From Thalassotalea piscium (lineage in GTDB: Bacteria > Pseudomonadota > Gammaproteobacteria > Enterobacterales > Alteromonadaceae), in NCBI RefSeq assembly GCF_030295935.1, contig NZ_AP027362.1:2108001-2172000 (forward strand): a stretch of 64,000 nt of DNA, read 5' to 3'. The position numbers were made by a program, and so were the translations under genes. The notes under the pieces are model-generated. The model saw only the letters and a program-made list of their open reading frames with translations, ran no database searches and was not told the DNA's origin. Of this stretch, positions 1 through 10,358 are shown in pieces. Each line of letters starts with the position of its first letter. Within the stretch, counting starts at the first letter, position 1.

Positions 1-371
1 ATGTTGAGAAAATGGCACAAAAAGCTGCATTTGATGCCGCACAACTTGGTCAGCCCTGCGGAAAAGTTGATGATGCTGCACGTGAGTATATAGCATCACA
101 AGGTATGGGGCCTGAATACCAAACACCTGGTTGTCCTCACCGTACAGGTCATGGAATTGGCTTAGACATACATGAATGGCCATACTTGGTCAGCAGCGAC
201 CAAACGCTATTGACTAAGGGCATGTGTTTTTCAAACGAGCCAATGCTAGTTATACCTGACGAATTTGGTATTCGACTTGAAGATCATTTTTATATGACAG
301 AACAAGGGCCTAAATGGTTTACTGAGCCGTCACATTCTATTGATGATCCTTTTGGTTACAATAAAAACTAA
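1..371 (+). CDS. M24 family metallopeptidase (Xaa-Pro aminopeptidase type), C-terminal part
   Basis: The reading frame is open from base 3 at the window edge, so this is the 3' end of a longer gene; the ATG at 12 is internal. The visible part has the creatinase/aminopeptidase-P fold signature: the metal-binding histidine region HRTGHGIGLDIHEWPYL near residues 43-60, then SNEPMLVIPDEFGIRLED, which supplies the conserved glutamates of the dinuclear metal site. Proteins of this family remove N-terminal residues preceding proline. About 120 residues are visible of a family length of roughly 400 or more. It ends just before a strong inverted repeat at 390-437. The family is clear; the exact substrate class (PepP, PepQ or related) cannot be decided from this fragment. 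Confidence 0.85.
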   Translation, partial: VEKMAQKAAFDAAQLGQPCGKVDDAAREYIASQGMGPEYQTPGCPHRTGHGIGLDIHEWPYLVSSDQTLLTKGMCFSNEPMLVIPDEFGIRLEDHFYMTEQGPKWFTEPSHSIDDPFGYNKN

Positions 372-389
372 CCGCTCTCCCCCTGCATA

Positions 390-437
390 ATCGAGGATAA
401 AACTGATGTAAAACAATTAATCAGCTTTATCCTCGAT
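390..437. terminator. Long inverted repeat, probable terminator after the M24 peptidase gene
   Basis: Two 18-base arms (390-407 and 420-437, beginning ATCGAGGATAAA) are inverted copies with one mismatch around a 12-base loop, followed by AAAAATTT. It lies 18 bases after the peptidase stop and 67 bases before yciB. A stem of this length is longer than a usual intrinsic terminator and the T-run is poor, so it may instead be a decayed palindromic repeat or a processing site. Confidence 0.55.
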
Positions 438-504
438 AAAAATTTGGATCTCTTCTTAGCTTTCTATAGAATCAAACACTTGTTAAAAACTATTTTGTAG
501 TATT

Positions 505-1080
505 ATGCACGCTATTTTTGAATATATACCTCTGATCGTATTTTTTATCTTTTATAAATTTGCAGACATATATTGGGCAACAGGCTCTTTAATCGTCACA
601 TCGGCAATTCAAATTGGCTATTACTTACTCAAAAAAGAGCCTATTCCCAAACGAAACCTTATATTTTTCGGCCTAATTCTTATCTTTGGCGGATTAACTA
701 TATTCTTTCACGACGATGCTTTTCTAAAGTGGAAAGTAACAATAATCAATGCATTGTTTGCTGTTGTACTTATTGTTAGCCAAGTTGTTTTTAAGAAAAA
801 CCTAATAAAAGAAATGTTATCTGAAGGCTTACCTCTCCCCGATAATATATGGACTAAACTCAATTTAGCTTGGGCATTATTCTTTTTACTGTGTAGCTTA
901 CTTAATATTTATATCGCCTATAACTTTTCATTAGAAACGTGGGTTAACTTTAAAGTCTTTGGTTTAATGGCAATGACTTTTGTCTTTGCCATAGGCTCAA
1001 TTTTAGCCCTGTATAAGTATTTACCAAAAGAAGAAGAAAATAGCGACGTCTCTGCTAAAATAGATAATAAACCAGAATAA
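505..1080 (+). CDS. yciB: YciB/IspZ family inner-membrane septation-linked protein
   Basis: This 191-residue protein is almost entirely hydrophobic, with about five to six membrane segments. It has the family pattern: an N-terminal [21 protein letters not shown] segment, KKEPIPKRN after the second helix, [18 protein letters not shown], and a late [19 protein letters not shown] helix. YciB (also called IspZ) is linked in enterobacteria to cell-envelope synthesis and division; its biochemical role is not settled. The length equals that of known members. It stands directly before a YciI-family gene, as in many gammaproteobacteria (yciB-yciA-yciI neighbourhood). The ATG at 505 matches the usual N terminus, although no strong Shine-Dalgarno sequence is seen. 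Confidence 0.93.
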   Translation: MHAIFEYIPLIVFFIFYKFADIYWATGSLIVTSAIQIGYYLLKKEPIPKRNLIFFGLILIFGGLTIFFHDDAFLKWKVTIINALFAVVLIVSQVVFKKNLIKEMLSEGLPLPDNIWTKLNLAWALFFLLCSLLNIYIAYNFSLETWVNFKVFGLMAMTFVFAIGSILALYKYLPKEEENSDVSAKIDNKPE

Positions 1081-1090
1081 AGTGAGCCCA

Positions 1091-1393
1091 ATGTATTACG
1101 TAATTTTCAGCCAAGATACCGAAAACAGTTTACAAAAGAGATTATCTGTAAGAGATAAACACTTAGAACGATTAAAAGACCTACAAGCACAGGGTAGATT
1201 ACTCGTTGCAGGTCCTTGCCCTGCTATTGACAGTGAAAACCCTAGCGATGCAGGCTTTACCGGCTCTGTCATAATTGCTGAGTTTGATTCGTTAATTGAT
1301 GCGCAACATTGGGCAGACCAAGACCCTTATATCGACGCTGGTGTTTACGCCAATGTAATTGTTAAGCCCTATAAAAAAGTACTACCAGCATGA
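1091..1393 (+). CDS. YciI family protein
   Basis: A small soluble protein of about 100 residues with the YciI ferredoxin-like fold pattern: MYYVIFSQD at the N terminus, a conserved RDKHLERL histidine region, [11 protein letters not shown], and a late [24 protein letters not shown] segment. The fold is related to muconolactone isomerase and dimeric alpha-beta barrel proteins; the His/Asp pair is proposed to be catalytic but the substrate is unknown. A GTG at 1082 would add three residues, but ATG 1091 matches the family start and follows AAGTGAG at suitable spacing. It begins 10 bases after yciB and overlaps the next gene by four bases (ATGA), so the three genes are probably co-transcribed. 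Confidence 0.9.
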   Translation: MYYVIFSQDTENSLQKRLSVRDKHLERLKDLQAQGRLLVAGPCPAIDSENPSDAGFTGSVIIAEFDSLIDAQHWADQDPYIDAGVYANVIVKPYKKVLPA

Positions 1394-1806
1394 TAAAGCA
1401 ATTTATATCACTACTCATTATTAGCACGACAATGGCGACTCTGTTTAGCACTCCTGCACATGCTGCGGTACTAAAAACGGTAAAAGCTTGTGAAAGTAAA
1501 TTTACTGCACCCAAAGCACTCTCTATGTGTTTTGATCAAGTAAAAGAGTCTGTAGATCGTGAGCTACAAACTTGGATTAATAATCAAATATTTATTTTAG
1601 AAGAATTTGCTTTAAAAACAGGCCGAAAATCAGCATTAGAAATGTTTAATCGCGCTCAGCTTAATTTCATTACCTACCGTGAAAATAACTGCCGCTGGCA
1701 ATACCTGCATATATCACCTGAAATAACAGCAGCCCCTGCTTATAAAAAGTGTTACATCAACACCACGCAACATCGTATTGAAGAGCTGAGTAGTATCAAT
1801 CAATAG
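1390..1806 (+). CDS. LprI/DUF1311-like exported protein
   Basis: A 138-residue protein with a Sec signal peptide ([19 protein letters not shown], cleavage probably after AHA near residue 25). The mature part has four cysteines (in the KACESKF, LSMCFDQ, NNCRWQY and YKKCYIN contexts) and the pattern [16 protein letters not shown], which resembles the lysozyme-inhibitor LprI N-terminal (DUF1311) family, where paired disulfides stabilise a helical bundle in the periplasm. It overlaps the YciI-family gene by four bases and ends the yciB operon. The family assignment rests on the cysteine/tryptophan pattern alone; lysozyme inhibition is not shown. Confidence 0.65.
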   Translation: MIKQFISLLIISTTMATLFSTPAHAAVLKTVKACESKFTAPKALSMCFDQVKESVDRELQTWINNQIFILEEFALKTGRKSALEMFNRAQLNFITYRENNCRWQYLHISPEITAAPAYKKCYINTTQHRIEELSSINQ

Positions 1807-1862
1807 ATAACCTAAAAGTATCCCCTAATACACTCAGTCTCTAAGATCAACACGCCCGAGTC

Positions 1863-2252
1863 TTAAGAAATAGAAACTTCAAACTCTGGTAGTGCTTGTA
1901 TTACTTTTTTAACCGTACATGAACTTGCTGCGGCTAAAACAGCTTTACGATATTTTTGTGGAAAATTATCAGGTAATTTAACCACAATATTAAACGTTTG
2001 CTTATATTTGTCTTCTTCTGAGCGACTATTTTCTTGTGATAATATAAGCCCTTCAGTTGGAATGTCTCTTGAAGTACAAAACTGACGAACATAAAAAGCT
2101 GCGCATAACACCATGCTCACTAAAAAATAATCATAAGGCTCAGGATAATCGCCTAACTGATCTAAACTGATATTTTGATCACTGATCACTTCATGCTTAC
2201 CAAACTTTGCTTTAAGCTTTTGACCTTCTAGCAACTCAACTTTAATTTCCAT
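1863..2252 (-). CDS. OsmC family protein
   Basis: About 129 residues with the OsmC/Ohr fold pattern: a beta-rich N terminus, PEPYDYFLVSMVLCAAFYVRQFC carrying the first conserved cysteine in the central helix, then LILSQENSRSEEDKYKQTFNIVVKLP and a C-terminal AVLAAASSCTVKKVIQ with the second conserved cysteine. These two cysteines are the peroxidatic/resolving pair in characterised hydroperoxide reductases of the family. The start is placed at 2252 because AGGGAG lies six bases upstream; a longer frame to 2282 adds ten residues but lacks such a site. It stands alone, convergent with the LprI-like gene. The true substrate is unknown; members close to this one are often called OsmC-like rather than OsmC or Ohr. 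Confidence 0.85.
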   Translation of the reverse strand: MEIKVELLEGQKLKAKFGKHEVISDQNISLDQLGDYPEPYDYFLVSMVLCAAFYVRQFCTSRDIPTEGLILSQENSRSEEDKYKQTFNIVVKLPDNFPQKYRKAVLAAASSCTVKKVIQALPEFEVSIS

Positions 2253-2546
2253 ACGACTCCCTAAATAGTTAGTAAAATTCAAATTGTGCTTACCTTTAAG
2301 GTATGACTTTTATACCGATTGAAAGTAACTAAAGAATATCAGACCTTTAGATATTTTAATTGTTTTGTCATTTTTTAGAGAGTAAGCCCTATTACACCAT
2401 CTCAAGCTTTTATTGATAGCAAAAGCTCTGCTGCAAATGCGTGCAGAAAATTTCTACTCGCCACAATAATACCGATTAAAAATGATGATTGATATTAACC
2501 CAATGATTAAAGTTAAAAAAAAGAGTTGATCATCGAATAATTATCA

Positions 2547-2570
2547 TATACTGTAGATTTATACAGTATA
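2547..2570. promoter_or_regulatory. LexA (SOS) operator
   Basis: CTGTAGATTTATACAG at 2551-2566 is a perfect CTGT-N8-ACAG LexA box and the dyad extends outward (TATA on both sides). It lies about 21 bases before the SulA-like start codon, where bound LexA would cover the promoter or the transcription start. Confidence 0.9.
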
Positions 2571-2587
2571 CGGTGGATTTAACAAAA

Positions 2588-3016
2588 ATGATGAACATTA
2601 ACATTACAAACAATGAGTTAGATGAATTAGGTTGTAGCTTACATTCAATAAAACGTAATAGTTTAAGTATTATTGATATAGATAATGAGTTAAACCTCTC
2701 ACAACAATATGCTGAGATTTGTCGTCAATACAGTATTGAAAATAAGTGGATATTAATGATTAATCCTGACGAAGAACCACTAGAGCAGTTAACAAATTAT
2801 AATGAAATAGATACATCTAAAATATTAAAAGTACATGCTAATAAACATAATTTAGTACTAGCAAATATTGAAAAGGCGTTGTGTAAAGGTAACTGTTCAG
2901 CCATTGTAATTTGTAATCCCCTATTAAGTAATGAAGAAATTACCCAGCTGAGCAAATGGGCTGAATTTGGGAAAACTTCATGCATTGTTATTAGAAATAA
3001 CAGACAAGTACATTAG
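2588..3016 (+). CDS. SulA-like SOS cell-division inhibitor
   Basis: A protein of about 142 residues that follows the layout of the SulA family: a variable N terminus, then WILMINPDEEPLEQL, SKILKVHANKHNLVLANIEKAL, GNCSAIVICNPLLSNEEI and a final EFGKTSCIVIRN strand. In Escherichia coli SulA binds FtsZ and stops division after DNA damage. The LexA operator directly upstream supports the call. Likely starts are ATG 2588 or 2591 with GGTGG upstream; a GTG at 2573 sits next to the operator and is less likely. Unlike in many Pseudomonas and Vibrio genomes, lexA is not adjacent. The C terminus is shorter than in E. coli SulA, lacking the region that contributes to Lon recognition there. Sequence similarity is moderate, so FtsZ inhibition is inferred. 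Confidence 0.7.
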   Translation: MMNINITNNELDELGCSLHSIKRNSLSIIDIDNELNLSQQYAEICRQYSIENKWILMINPDEEPLEQLTNYNEIDTSKILKVHANKHNLVLANIEKALCKGNCSAIVICNPLLSNEEITQLSKWAEFGKTSCIVIRNNRQVH

Positions 3017-3209
3017 GCATTATTTAATGTATTACAAATTCGATTGTTGCTCTGAACATTTCAGAAACATTAAATGATGGTTTTTTACAGTCAAATTATA
3101 GCCATATAATAACGGGCTTAATTAACTATAATAAGCAAATTTTACATTGTGAATAAAATAATAAAGACAATTACATAGATTTTGTTATAAGGTTTTTTAC
3201 CGATTAAGT

Positions 3210-3449
3210 TTAGTTTTTTGTTTTAGTTTTTTGCTCAGGTGTATCATTGCAAAGGGTGCAAACTACTCCCTTGCGAGATTGATATACTCTTGAAGAGATA
3301 AAAACCAACGTTGAAAGAAATGACCAGAGTAATGAAAACATAACAGCGTTTTGGATATCATGTCCTTTTAATTGTTCAATAATAATTAATATTACAAATA
3401 TTGAAAGAAACACTTTAATCGATCTTACAACCCAGAATTTAATCCCCAT
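3210..3449 (-). CDS. Small two-helix membrane protein of unknown function
   Basis: A 79-residue protein with two hydrophobic stretches (VFLSIFVILIIIEQL and AVMFSLLWSFLSTLVFI) and a short charged tail containing VVCTLCNDTPEQK, a single CxxC pair. AAGGA lies seven bases before the ATG, which supports a translated gene. No family is recognised. It is followed upstream on the same strand by a small lipoprotein gene, 33 bases away, and could be co-transcribed with it. Confidence 0.55.
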   Translation of the reverse strand: MGIKFWVVRSIKVFLSIFVILIIIEQLKGHDIQNAVMFSLLWSFLSTLVFISSRVYQSRKGVVCTLCNDTPEQKTKTKN

Positions 3450-3482
3450 TTTTATTCCTTATTTATGTATATATTGAGCCAA

Positions 3483-3764
3483 TTAAACACAGGTTCGCGC
3501 AATTAATGCTTTTTGCTTTTTAATTTCGCTCGCTTGATCATTTGTCCTTGCTATTGCCAAATCAACTTTTGCTTTTGTACATTTATCAGATAATGCTTTG
3601 CTAAGTAAATAGTTTTGATCTTTTTGGTATTGAGACAAACCTTCAGCCCCAACATATTGATTTCTATCTTCTGGCGTCCTCTCTTTTTGATAAGCTTGGG
3701 GTTGCGTAGTTCCACAAGATGATAAAGCCACGATGATTGACGCTGGTATTAATTTATTAAACAA
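3483..3764 (-). CDS. Small lipoprotein of unknown function (TTG start)
   Basis: The longest frame begins at 3899, but a much better start is TTG at 3762-3764. It is preceded by AGGGAG nine bases upstream and gives a compact lipoprotein signal peptide (FNKLIPASIIVALSSC, lipobox LSSC). The mature part is short and hydrophilic (about 75 residues) with a heptad-like, charged C-terminal half (SKALSDKCTKAKVDLAIA, KKQKALIARTC) and two further cysteines. No domain is recognised. The extra N-terminal 45 residues of the longer frame contain a second hydrophobic stretch and look like read-through of untranslated DNA. Confidence 0.6.
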   Translation of the reverse strand: MFNKLIPASIIVALSSCGTTQPQAYQKERTPEDRNQYVGAEGLSQYQKDQNYLLSKALSDKCTKAKVDLAIARTNDQASEIKKQKALIARTCV

Positions 3765-4015
3765 TATTTGATACTCCCTGTAAAAACACATCCTGTCATG
3801 TACTAAAGGACATATAACACAACTCAAAATTATGATTGCCCAATCAATACACAATAACATAGAAGTGACTATTAAAAACAAAAACTTTATTGCCTTCATT
3901 TTCCCAATACTTTCGAAGGCAATTAAAATTTAGGTACAAAATATTAAAGCCTCACCACTGCATGAGAAATAAGATGCAGTGTTTGTTAACAGGCAGTCTA
4001 AGCTGACTTTAAATA

Positions 4016-7000
4016 TTATTTTTCAACTTTAAAACAATGGTCTAACTCACTTACACCAAGCCCACTTCGCTTTTTAACTTTTATTTGCACCGCAATTCGA
4101 TCTTTTAAGGTTTCTACATGGCTAATAATACCAATCATTTTTCCGGTTGCATTCAAGTTATCTAATGCATCTAGTGCGATCTCTAAAGTATCGTTATCTA
4201 ACGTTCCAAACCCTTCGTCTAAAAATAATGAATCTATACTTGTTTTAGCACTAACAAGATCAGAAAGCGCTAAAGCTAACGCTAAACTTACTAGGAAGCT
4301 TTCCCCTCCTGACAAAGTTTTTGTATCACGAACGGCATCAGCCTGCCAAGTATCTAACACTTCTAACGCTAAAGCATCTGATTGTTGACTTTGTAATTGA
4401 TAACGGCCATATAAGCGTTCTAGATGTTTATTGGCTAAATGCACTAAGTGCGACAATGTCAGCCCTTGGGCAAACTTTCTAAATTTTGCTCCGTCGGCAG
4501 AGCCAATTAAACCTGTAAGATGAGCCAAATCATCAACAATAATTTGTTGCTCATTAATGTCAGTTATTAATGATTGCTGTTGAGCTTTTTGTTGTTGATC
4601 ATGTTTTAACGATTGAGATAACTGCCCTTGCTGAATCTGACATTGTTTTAACTGCTCATTAATATCATTTAGATTAACTTTTAAGGCTTCTGACTCAAAA
4701 CTGTCAACACCCTCTTTTAGTAATTGCTGTTGTTGCAGTAATAATTGACTTGCTTGTTGACTATATTGTTCTAGCAACGTGTCCGCTTTATCTTTCTCTC
4801 GTGCAATAGCTTGTGCAAATACTTGAATTCTTTCTCGCTCTTCTGTCGACATTAACGCCTGTATAAATTTATGCTCTTGCTCAAAACAACTGTTTGATAA
4901 AGCAACCTTCCAAGCTTTTTGTGCAGTTGCTCGTAATGGCGTTAAATTTTTAAGCTGCTTCTCTACACTAGAAATCAGTCCGCGTTGTTGTTGTACAGTT
5001 TCTAATATAGCTTGGTGCTTACTTTGTATGTTCGAACGTTCAGTAGCCGAACTATTTTGCGCTATTAGTATTTCGTTTCGTACATTTTGGATAAGTTTAT
5101 CGCCAAATAAATCGTAACGTTGTTTTTTCAGTGTGCTAACTTGTTCCTGTATATTAACTACCTGATCCGATACCTCAGTTAACGCTTGCTGGTTTAGCTG
5201 CTGTTGTTTTAGCTCAAAGGTAATTTCTTGCGCTTTTGCTTTTAAATTTATGTTGTTTTGCTCATGCTCTTGCTGAGTTTGTTGATACTCAGTAATTTTA
5301 TCTTGCAATGAAGACCACCAATGCTCAAATTCTTCAGCTGAGGCTAATTGAGTATTTTCTTTAAATAACAACTCACTCATTGCACTCGTGTTTATTACGC
5401 TAGTATTTATTAAATTATCGTTTATTTCATTATCGGTAATAAATGCTTCAACTTGCGATGGTTCAAGATGAAAAACTAAATCAATTTCAGCTTTAAGATG
5501 CTTGCTTTGCTCTGAAATACTATGTTTTATTTGCTCCTGTTGATAAATAACTGTTTGTATATTTTGAGCAATATTTTCTAAGGATAATCGAATTTGATTG
5601 ATTTGGTTATCATGAAAAACTAATGTTTTATCCTGTTCTACTATTTTCTGTTGTTCTAATGCAATTGTTTGGTTAAGCTTTTGAAGCTGTTCTACGGCAA
5701 GACAGAGTTTTTCATAGCGATATTTACGATTAGAAAGCAAAGTTTCGATTTCAGCTAATTGTTCAATCGGTAAGTTAATCGTTAATTGTCCGTCATATTC
5801 CTGCCATTTAACCTGTATGTTTTGCTGCTCTATTTTTTTATCATGCAGCTGTTTCTTCCATTGCTTTAATTCTGTAGTTAATTGAGCTTGCAACACACTG
5901 GCCGCTTTACCTTGATGCTCTAATTTGCTTAGTCCTTCATTTAAAGCTTTCAAACGTAGCTGCTGTTCATTTACACCGTTGCCTGATAACTCTTGATAAT
6001 CCTCAATAGCAGGATGATCAAAAGAACCACACAAAGGACAAGCTTCTTCGGGTTTTAATTGTTCTCTATGCTCAGACAGAGATAGAATAACCTTCTGTTG
6101 CGCAACAATTAAGGCTACGTCGTCGCATTGCTGTTGCTGTATACGATATTGGTCTCGCAATTTTATAATATTGATATCAACGCTTTTCAGTTGCTGCGTT
6201 TGTTCTGCTATTTGTAAATTAAGTTGATTAATTTCAGTGGTTAATTGCTGATAACGTTGTGCACAATCTAACGCCTGAACTTGCAGCGCGGATTGACGTT
6301 GTAACTGGTTTAACTGTTCACTAACAGCTTCTTCGGTTGGTAAATCAATATTTTGCAATACTAATGACTTTTTTGTATTTAATGCTAGCAACTGCTCTGA
6401 TGCATATACTTTTACATTTGCTAGTTCTACTTGCTGTTCTTGTTGCTGCTTTAATTGTTCATTATACACGTCAACTTGTTGTTTATATTCAAGTTGTTCG
6501 CGTGTAAGCTTTGCTAGCTCACCCTCTTGCTGTAATAAGTAATAATATTGATTTTTCCATAACGGCAACTTTTCAGGTAATGATTTGATAAATTGATGAA
6601 GCCCTAAATATTGAGCCTGCTTGCTTGTTATTTCGCTAAGTAAACCTTGTGTCTCTTGTAATTGTTCAATTTTTTTATCCGTTGTGTTTAGGCTATCTTG
6701 CAATTTCTGTTGCTTTTCAATGAGTGGTGCTGATTGAAGTTCAAGTGCGTTAATTTTTCCATCAAGTGGAATTATTTTTTCAATAATTAAATTTTCTACT
6801 TCTGCATCTTTTTGCTGCTTAACTTTTAATTGTGTATCAAAGTCGCTTAACTCCTTTGAAAGTTGATCAAGTACTTTATTATTTTCATTATATGATTGAT
6901 TCAACGCTATCTGATCGTTAACTAGCTCATTATGTTGGGCATTTTTATCATTATAAGCATCATAAATAGGGCGAATTTTTTCAGCGGGTTCAGACAGTGC

Positions 7001-7843
7001 TAACTTTGTTAAGTCATCAGTAGCCGCTATTTTTTTTTGGGTAATATTATCTAGTTGGGTCTTAGTGTTTAAAATATGTTTGTCATTTTCTTCACTATTA
7101 TTGTGCCAATTTAGCGCTTTCTGGAATAACAGTTGCTTTTTTATAACGGTGTTTTCTTGCTGTGAAAGGCTTGCAAGCTCTTTTTCAATATCTTCTAACT
7201 GTTGTTCGTCAAGTAAATTTACGCCCTGGCTCTTAGCTCTTAATAAATTTAGTTGTTCATTCGCAGACTTGTGATTTTGAAAGACTTGTTGTGAAATTAC
7301 CCCGTATATTTCGGTTCCCGTTAATTCTTCAAGTAATTCAGCCCTTTCATTTGCAGGTGCGTTTAAGAATGCAGCAAATTGTCCCTGCGATAACATCATC
7401 GACTTAGTAAACCGGCTAAAGTCTAAGCCAGTTATTCGTGCAATTTCGCTTCGTACTTGAGACACTTTAGTTGCAATAATTTTACCTTCAAGCGTTGAAA
7501 GCTCTGCTACTGGCTTTTGTAAATTACCTTGTAAACTATTTTTAGCTCGACGTTGACTCCAAAAAGCACGATAACCTTGCCCTTTTACATAAAACTCCAC
7601 TTCAGCCAAACAGCTACTAGTATGGCGTGTCATTAATTGATTTTGTTTATCGGAAACAGTTAATCGGGGAGTTTGATGATAAAGTGCTAAACAAATAGCA
7701 TCTAAAATAGTCGTTTTTCCTGCGCCAGTAGGCCCGGTAATCGCAAATAACCCGCTACTGTCAAACGGGTTTTTAGTGAAATCTATTTTCCATTCACCTT
7801 TTAACGAATTAATATTTTCAAAGCGCAAACTTAAAATTTTCAT
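4016..7843 (-). CDS. sbcC: Exonuclease SbcCD ATPase subunit SbcC
   Basis: A 1275-residue SMC/Rad50-type ATPase. The N-terminal Walker A is GPTGAGKTT at about residues 37-45. Long, glutamine-rich coiled coils follow on both sides of a zinc hook [10 protein letters not shown] near residue 600. The C-terminal ATPase half has the signature [17 protein letters not shown] and Walker [13 protein letters not shown]. With SbcD it forms a complex that cuts hairpins and protein-blocked DNA ends. The length is slightly above that of E. coli SbcC (about 1050), mostly in the coiled coil. Its start overlaps the end of sbcD by four bases (ATGA), so the two are translationally coupled. A small hairpin (CACTGCAT/ATGCAGTG, 3957-3982) lies after the stop. 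Confidence 0.97.
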   Translation of the reverse strand: MKILSLRFENINSLKGEWKIDFTKNPFDSSGLFAITGPTGAGKTTILDAICLALYHQTPRLTVSDKQNQLMTRHTSSCLAEVEFYVKGQGYRAFWSQRRAKNSLQGNLQKPVAELSTLEGKIIATKVSQVRSEIARITGLDFSRFTKSMMLSQGQFAAFLNAPANERAELLEELTGTEIYGVISQQVFQNHKSANEQLNLLRAKSQGVNLLDEQQLEDIEKELASLSQQENTVIKKQLLFQKALNWHNNSEENDKHILNTKTQLDNITQKKIAATDDLTKLALSEPAEKIRPIYDAYNDKNAQHNELVNDQIALNQSYNENNKVLDQLSKELSDFDTQLKVKQQKDAEVENLIIEKIIPLDGKINALELQSAPLIEKQQKLQDSLNTTDKKIEQLQETQGLLSEITSKQAQYLGLHQFIKSLPEKLPLWKNQYYYLLQQEGELAKLTREQLEYKQQVDVYNEQLKQQQEQQVELANVKVYASEQLLALNTKKSLVLQNIDLPTEEAVSEQLNQLQRQSALQVQALDCAQRYQQLTTEINQLNLQIAEQTQQLKSVDINIIKLRDQYRIQQQQCDDVALIVAQQKVILSLSEHREQLKPEEACPLCGSFDHPAIEDYQELSGNGVNEQQLRLKALNEGLSKLEHQGKAASVLQAQLTTELKQWKKQLHDKKIEQQNIQVKWQEYDGQLTINLPIEQLAEIETLLSNRKYRYEKLCLAVEQLQKLNQTIALEQQKIVEQDKTLVFHDNQINQIRLSLENIAQNIQTVIYQQEQIKHSISEQSKHLKAEIDLVFHLEPSQVEAFITDNEINDNLINTSVINTSAMSELLFKENTQLASAEEFEHWWSSLQDKITEYQQTQQEHEQNNINLKAKAQEITFELKQQQLNQQALTEVSDQVVNIQEQVSTLKKQRYDLFGDKLIQNVRNEILIAQNSSATERSNIQSKHQAILETVQQQRGLISSVEKQLKNLTPLRATAQKAWKVALSNSCFEQEHKFIQALMSTEERERIQVFAQAIAREKDKADTLLEQYSQQASQLLLQQQQLLKEGVDSFESEALKVNLNDINEQLKQCQIQQGQLSQSLKHDQQQKAQQQSLITDINEQQIIVDDLAHLTGLIGSADGAKFRKFAQGLTLSHLVHLANKHLERLYGRYQLQSQQSDALALEVLDTWQADAVRDTKTLSGGESFLVSLALALALSDLVSAKTSIDSLFLDEGFGTLDNDTLEIALDALDNLNATGKMIGIISHVETLKDRIAVQIKVKKRSGLGVSELDHCFKVEK

Positions 7844-9108
7844 AACGTGTCTCCACTATTATGTTTAGATGTTTGATCTGAATGTTCTACTTGTTCAACA
7901 ACCTTCAAAAATAAGTTTTGTAGTCGTTGTTTGCGCGCTATCTCATCTGCTGTTTGCCAATCCTCTTCCGCTAAACGTGTCTCAAACACGTCAGTTAAGC
8001 TCAATTCATTTAACGTAACTTTTTCATTATTACTTGGCATTTTTTCACGTGATGCTTTTGCCCTTCGTACTAACAATACTTCGATGGGTAATGTGCTAAT
8101 AATCTCTTCAATTCTCACGGTGAGATCTTGTAAATACTCTGCACTATTCACTTCGATATCTAGCCAAATAGTTTGCTCTTCATTTATTCGAGGGGTGTTG
8201 TCCGCAACTTTATTTATTTGTTCCTCAAGCTCATCAATACTTGTTTTAATCATTACCAATGGTTGAAAACAAGGAATAGTTATAGGTGTTACCTGCGTTA
8301 ATTCTGCCTGATTAAATTCAACCATTAATACACTTTTAGTCTGGCTCGCTTCGTCAAAGCTTAAAGGAATGGGTGAACCGCAGTAACGAATATGCTCAGA
8401 CTTTGCCACCTTCTGACTTTTATGTATATGGCCTAAGGCAATATAGTCTGCCGGTGGAAAGGCATTGGCATTAAAAGCTTCTAAGGTACCAATATAGATA
8501 TCACGAACAGAATCACTACTTGTAACACCTACTGTGGTTAAATGCCCCGTTGCAATGATAGGCACTTTGCCATCAGCGAGTAATTTGGCATCATTAAATA
8601 GCGTTTGATAATGCTCAGCGATAGCTTGCTGCAATGACATTTGTTTTTCTTGTGCTGACTGCCCAGCTCGACTAACAACTATATCGCGCGGGCGAATAAA
8701 AGGTACTGCACATACTACGGCTCCTAACTCACCTTCATTATTGTAAAGTTCAATTAATTGATCGTTGGTGATGCTATTAGCGCTAGCAATAACTGTACAA
8801 GACATTTGTGACAATAAATTTTTTGCTTCGCTTAACATAGCAACAGAGTCGTGATTACCAGCTAACAACACTAACTGACAATTTACTTTCTGTAACTTAG
8901 CGATAACTTCAAAATAAAGCTCACGGGCATAACTTGGTGGCGTACCGGTATCAAATATATCACCGGCAACAATCACCGCGTCAATTTGGTTTACGATAAC
9001 TTGCTCGACCAACCAGCTAATAAATGCTTGGTGCTCTTTGAATCGGCTCTTACCATAAAAATATTGGCCCAAATGCCAATCGGAAGTATGTAGTACACGA
9101 AATGTCAT
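7840..9108 (-). CDS. sbcD: Exonuclease SbcCD nuclease subunit SbcD
   Basis: A 422-residue Mre11-type metallophosphoesterase. It shows all the phosphoesterase motifs: DWHLG near residue 10, GDIFD near 48, GNHDS near 84, GHLTTVG near 190 and GHIHKSQ near 223. These coordinate two Mn ions for exo- and endonuclease activity. The C-terminal half is the SbcD capping domain that contacts SbcC. The ATG at 9108 gives the standard [15 protein letters not shown] start. It is the first gene of the sbcDC operon, transcribed from the MITE-containing gap at 9109-9603. Confidence 0.97.
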   Translation of the reverse strand: MTFRVLHTSDWHLGQYFYGKSRFKEHQAFISWLVEQVIVNQIDAVIVAGDIFDTGTPPSYARELYFEVIAKLQKVNCQLVLLAGNHDSVAMLSEAKNLLSQMSCTVIASANSITNDQLIELYNNEGELGAVVCAVPFIRPRDIVVSRAGQSAQEKQMSLQQAIAEHYQTLFNDAKLLADGKVPIIATGHLTTVGVTSSDSVRDIYIGTLEAFNANAFPPADYIALGHIHKSQKVAKSEHIRYCGSPIPLSFDEASQTKSVLMVEFNQAELTQVTPITIPCFQPLVMIKTSIDELEEQINKVADNTPRINEEQTIWLDIEVNSAEYLQDLTVRIEEIISTLPIEVLLVRRAKASREKMPSNNEKVTLNELSLTDVFETRLAEEDWQTADEIARKQRLQNLFLKVVEQVEHSDQTSKHNSGDTL

Positions 9109-9239
9109 AAATTATTATTTTTAAGTAGTATATTTACTAAGGAGAGTTTAACGCGTTACAGTAAGCAATATCTACGACTAGCATTATAATTTCTAATGAA
9201 GTTACAGAAACTAATCGCCTAAAGTACTACAATTAGCAT

Positions 9240-9553
9240 TAGGGCGTGTTGATCTTACGAGTACAAATTTTGTACGAATTAAACATAATTTAATTGAGGC
9301 GTAGAGAATAACGTGTAATATACTACATAAATGAGCTAGACAGCTTCCGCGTCCTGCTCACGCTAAGTACCTACTTCCGTGTAAGCAACGAAAAGTAAAT
9401 CATGTTTAAACGTATCCGTAGGACAGCGCCTCTTTGGTTTTTCTACGGCGTTTTCACTTATTGATGGGGAACAACCCCATTACATAAGTTCAGCCTTGTA
9501 TAAACACCAAATAAATCGCTGCAAAAATGTATAGCAAAGATCAACACGCCCTA
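9240..9553. mobile_element. MITE-like element, family A, copy 1 (314 bp)
   Basis: The ends TAGGGCGTGTTGATCT (9240-9255) and its inverse AGATCAACACGCCCTA (9538-9553) are perfect 16-base terminal inverted repeats. There is no open frame of note inside. The terminal TA may be the target duplication typical of IS630/Tc1-type transposition (inference). A second full copy in opposite orientation, also 314 bp, lies at 55964-56277, and a truncated copy at 57833-57934. An internal dyad GTACAAATTTTGTAC lies 20 bases from the left end. It fills most of the gap between sbcD and ybaK. Confidence 0.8.
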
Positions 9554-9603
9554 ATTGAACTTAAATAGTTTTTTACTGGTATTTCCAAAAGGATATTCTT
9601 TTT

Positions 9604-10065
9604 ATGACACCCGCAGTAAAGCTACTGGAACAAAATAAAACACCACATTTTATTCACCATTATCAACACAGTGATAGTGCAAAGTCTTATGGATTAGAAG
9701 CAGCTGAGAAAATGTCGGTAAGTGCTAATCGCATCTTTAAAACCTTAGTTATTGAGTACGATGATAAATTAGCGGTGTGCATAGTGCCTGTTGAACAACA
9801 ACTATCATTGAAATTAGCTGCAAAAGCGTTGAAGGCTAAAAAAGCACAAATGGCAGTTGCACAAAAGGTTGAAAAGACAACAGGCTATGTTTTGGGAGGT
9901 GTAAGTCCATTAGGCCAAAAAAAACAACTACCCACGTTAATAGATACTACAGCATCAAGCTTTGACACCATATTTATTAGTGGTGGCAAGCGCGGTTTAG
10001 AAATAGAACTAGCTCCCGATGCTCTACTAAAATTAACCAATGCTGAGTTTTGCACATTAAGCTAA
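9604..10065 (+). CDS. ybaK: Cys-tRNA(Pro) deacylase, YbaK/EbsC family
   Basis: A 153-residue single-domain editing protein. It has the YbaK core: SAKSYGLEAAEKMSVSANRIFKTLV at the N terminus with the conserved lysine in RIFKTLV, then AVCIVPVEQQLSLKLAAKAL, TGYVLGGVSPLGQKKQLP and the C-terminal FISGGKRGLEIELAPDALLKLT. Family members hydrolyse Cys-tRNA(Pro) formed by mischarging of prolyl-tRNA synthetase and act in trans as homologues of the ProRS editing domain. Length and motifs are standard. The gene is monocistronic, between the family-A MITE and a 293-base gap (10066-10358) in which no gene is seen. Confidence 0.93.
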   Translation: MTPAVKLLEQNKTPHFIHHYQHSDSAKSYGLEAAEKMSVSANRIFKTLVIEYDDKLAVCIVPVEQQLSLKLAAKALKAKKAQMAVAQKVEKTTGYVLGGVSPLGQKKQLPTLIDTTASSFDTIFISGGKRGLEIELAPDALLKLTNAEFCTLS

Positions 10066-10358
10066 AAAGCAACTTACTTACAATCGTATAATTTAAGTAG
10101 CATTAAGGCCCTAATTTATACCCAATAAAAATAGACAATAACAAGGCATTTACTACAATCACTTGTTGTTCAGACAACTACTAACTTAATAACGCAGTAA
10201 TTGTTTGTGTTAGCCAATAGAAATGCCCTAATAGATTAGCGGGATTCGGATAATCCAACACTCATACTTATAGCCTAACTTTCTTTTCACATATTTAAAT
10301 TGTTATTGCTTGAAGCAAGTACTGGTAACTTTGATGAACAAGCTTTGATGAATCACTC
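10066..10358. other. Intergenic gap without recognised feature
   Basis: AT-rich DNA between the convergent ybaK and SIMPL-domain genes. No open frame with a ribosome-binding site, no tRNA and no strong terminator hairpin was seen. Confidence 0.5.

Noticed and set aside
3483-3899. 138-residue version of the small lipoprotein with two hydrophobic regions
   Set aside because: The TTG at 3764 has a strong Shine-Dalgarno sequence and gives a proper lipoprotein signal; the longer leader does not.
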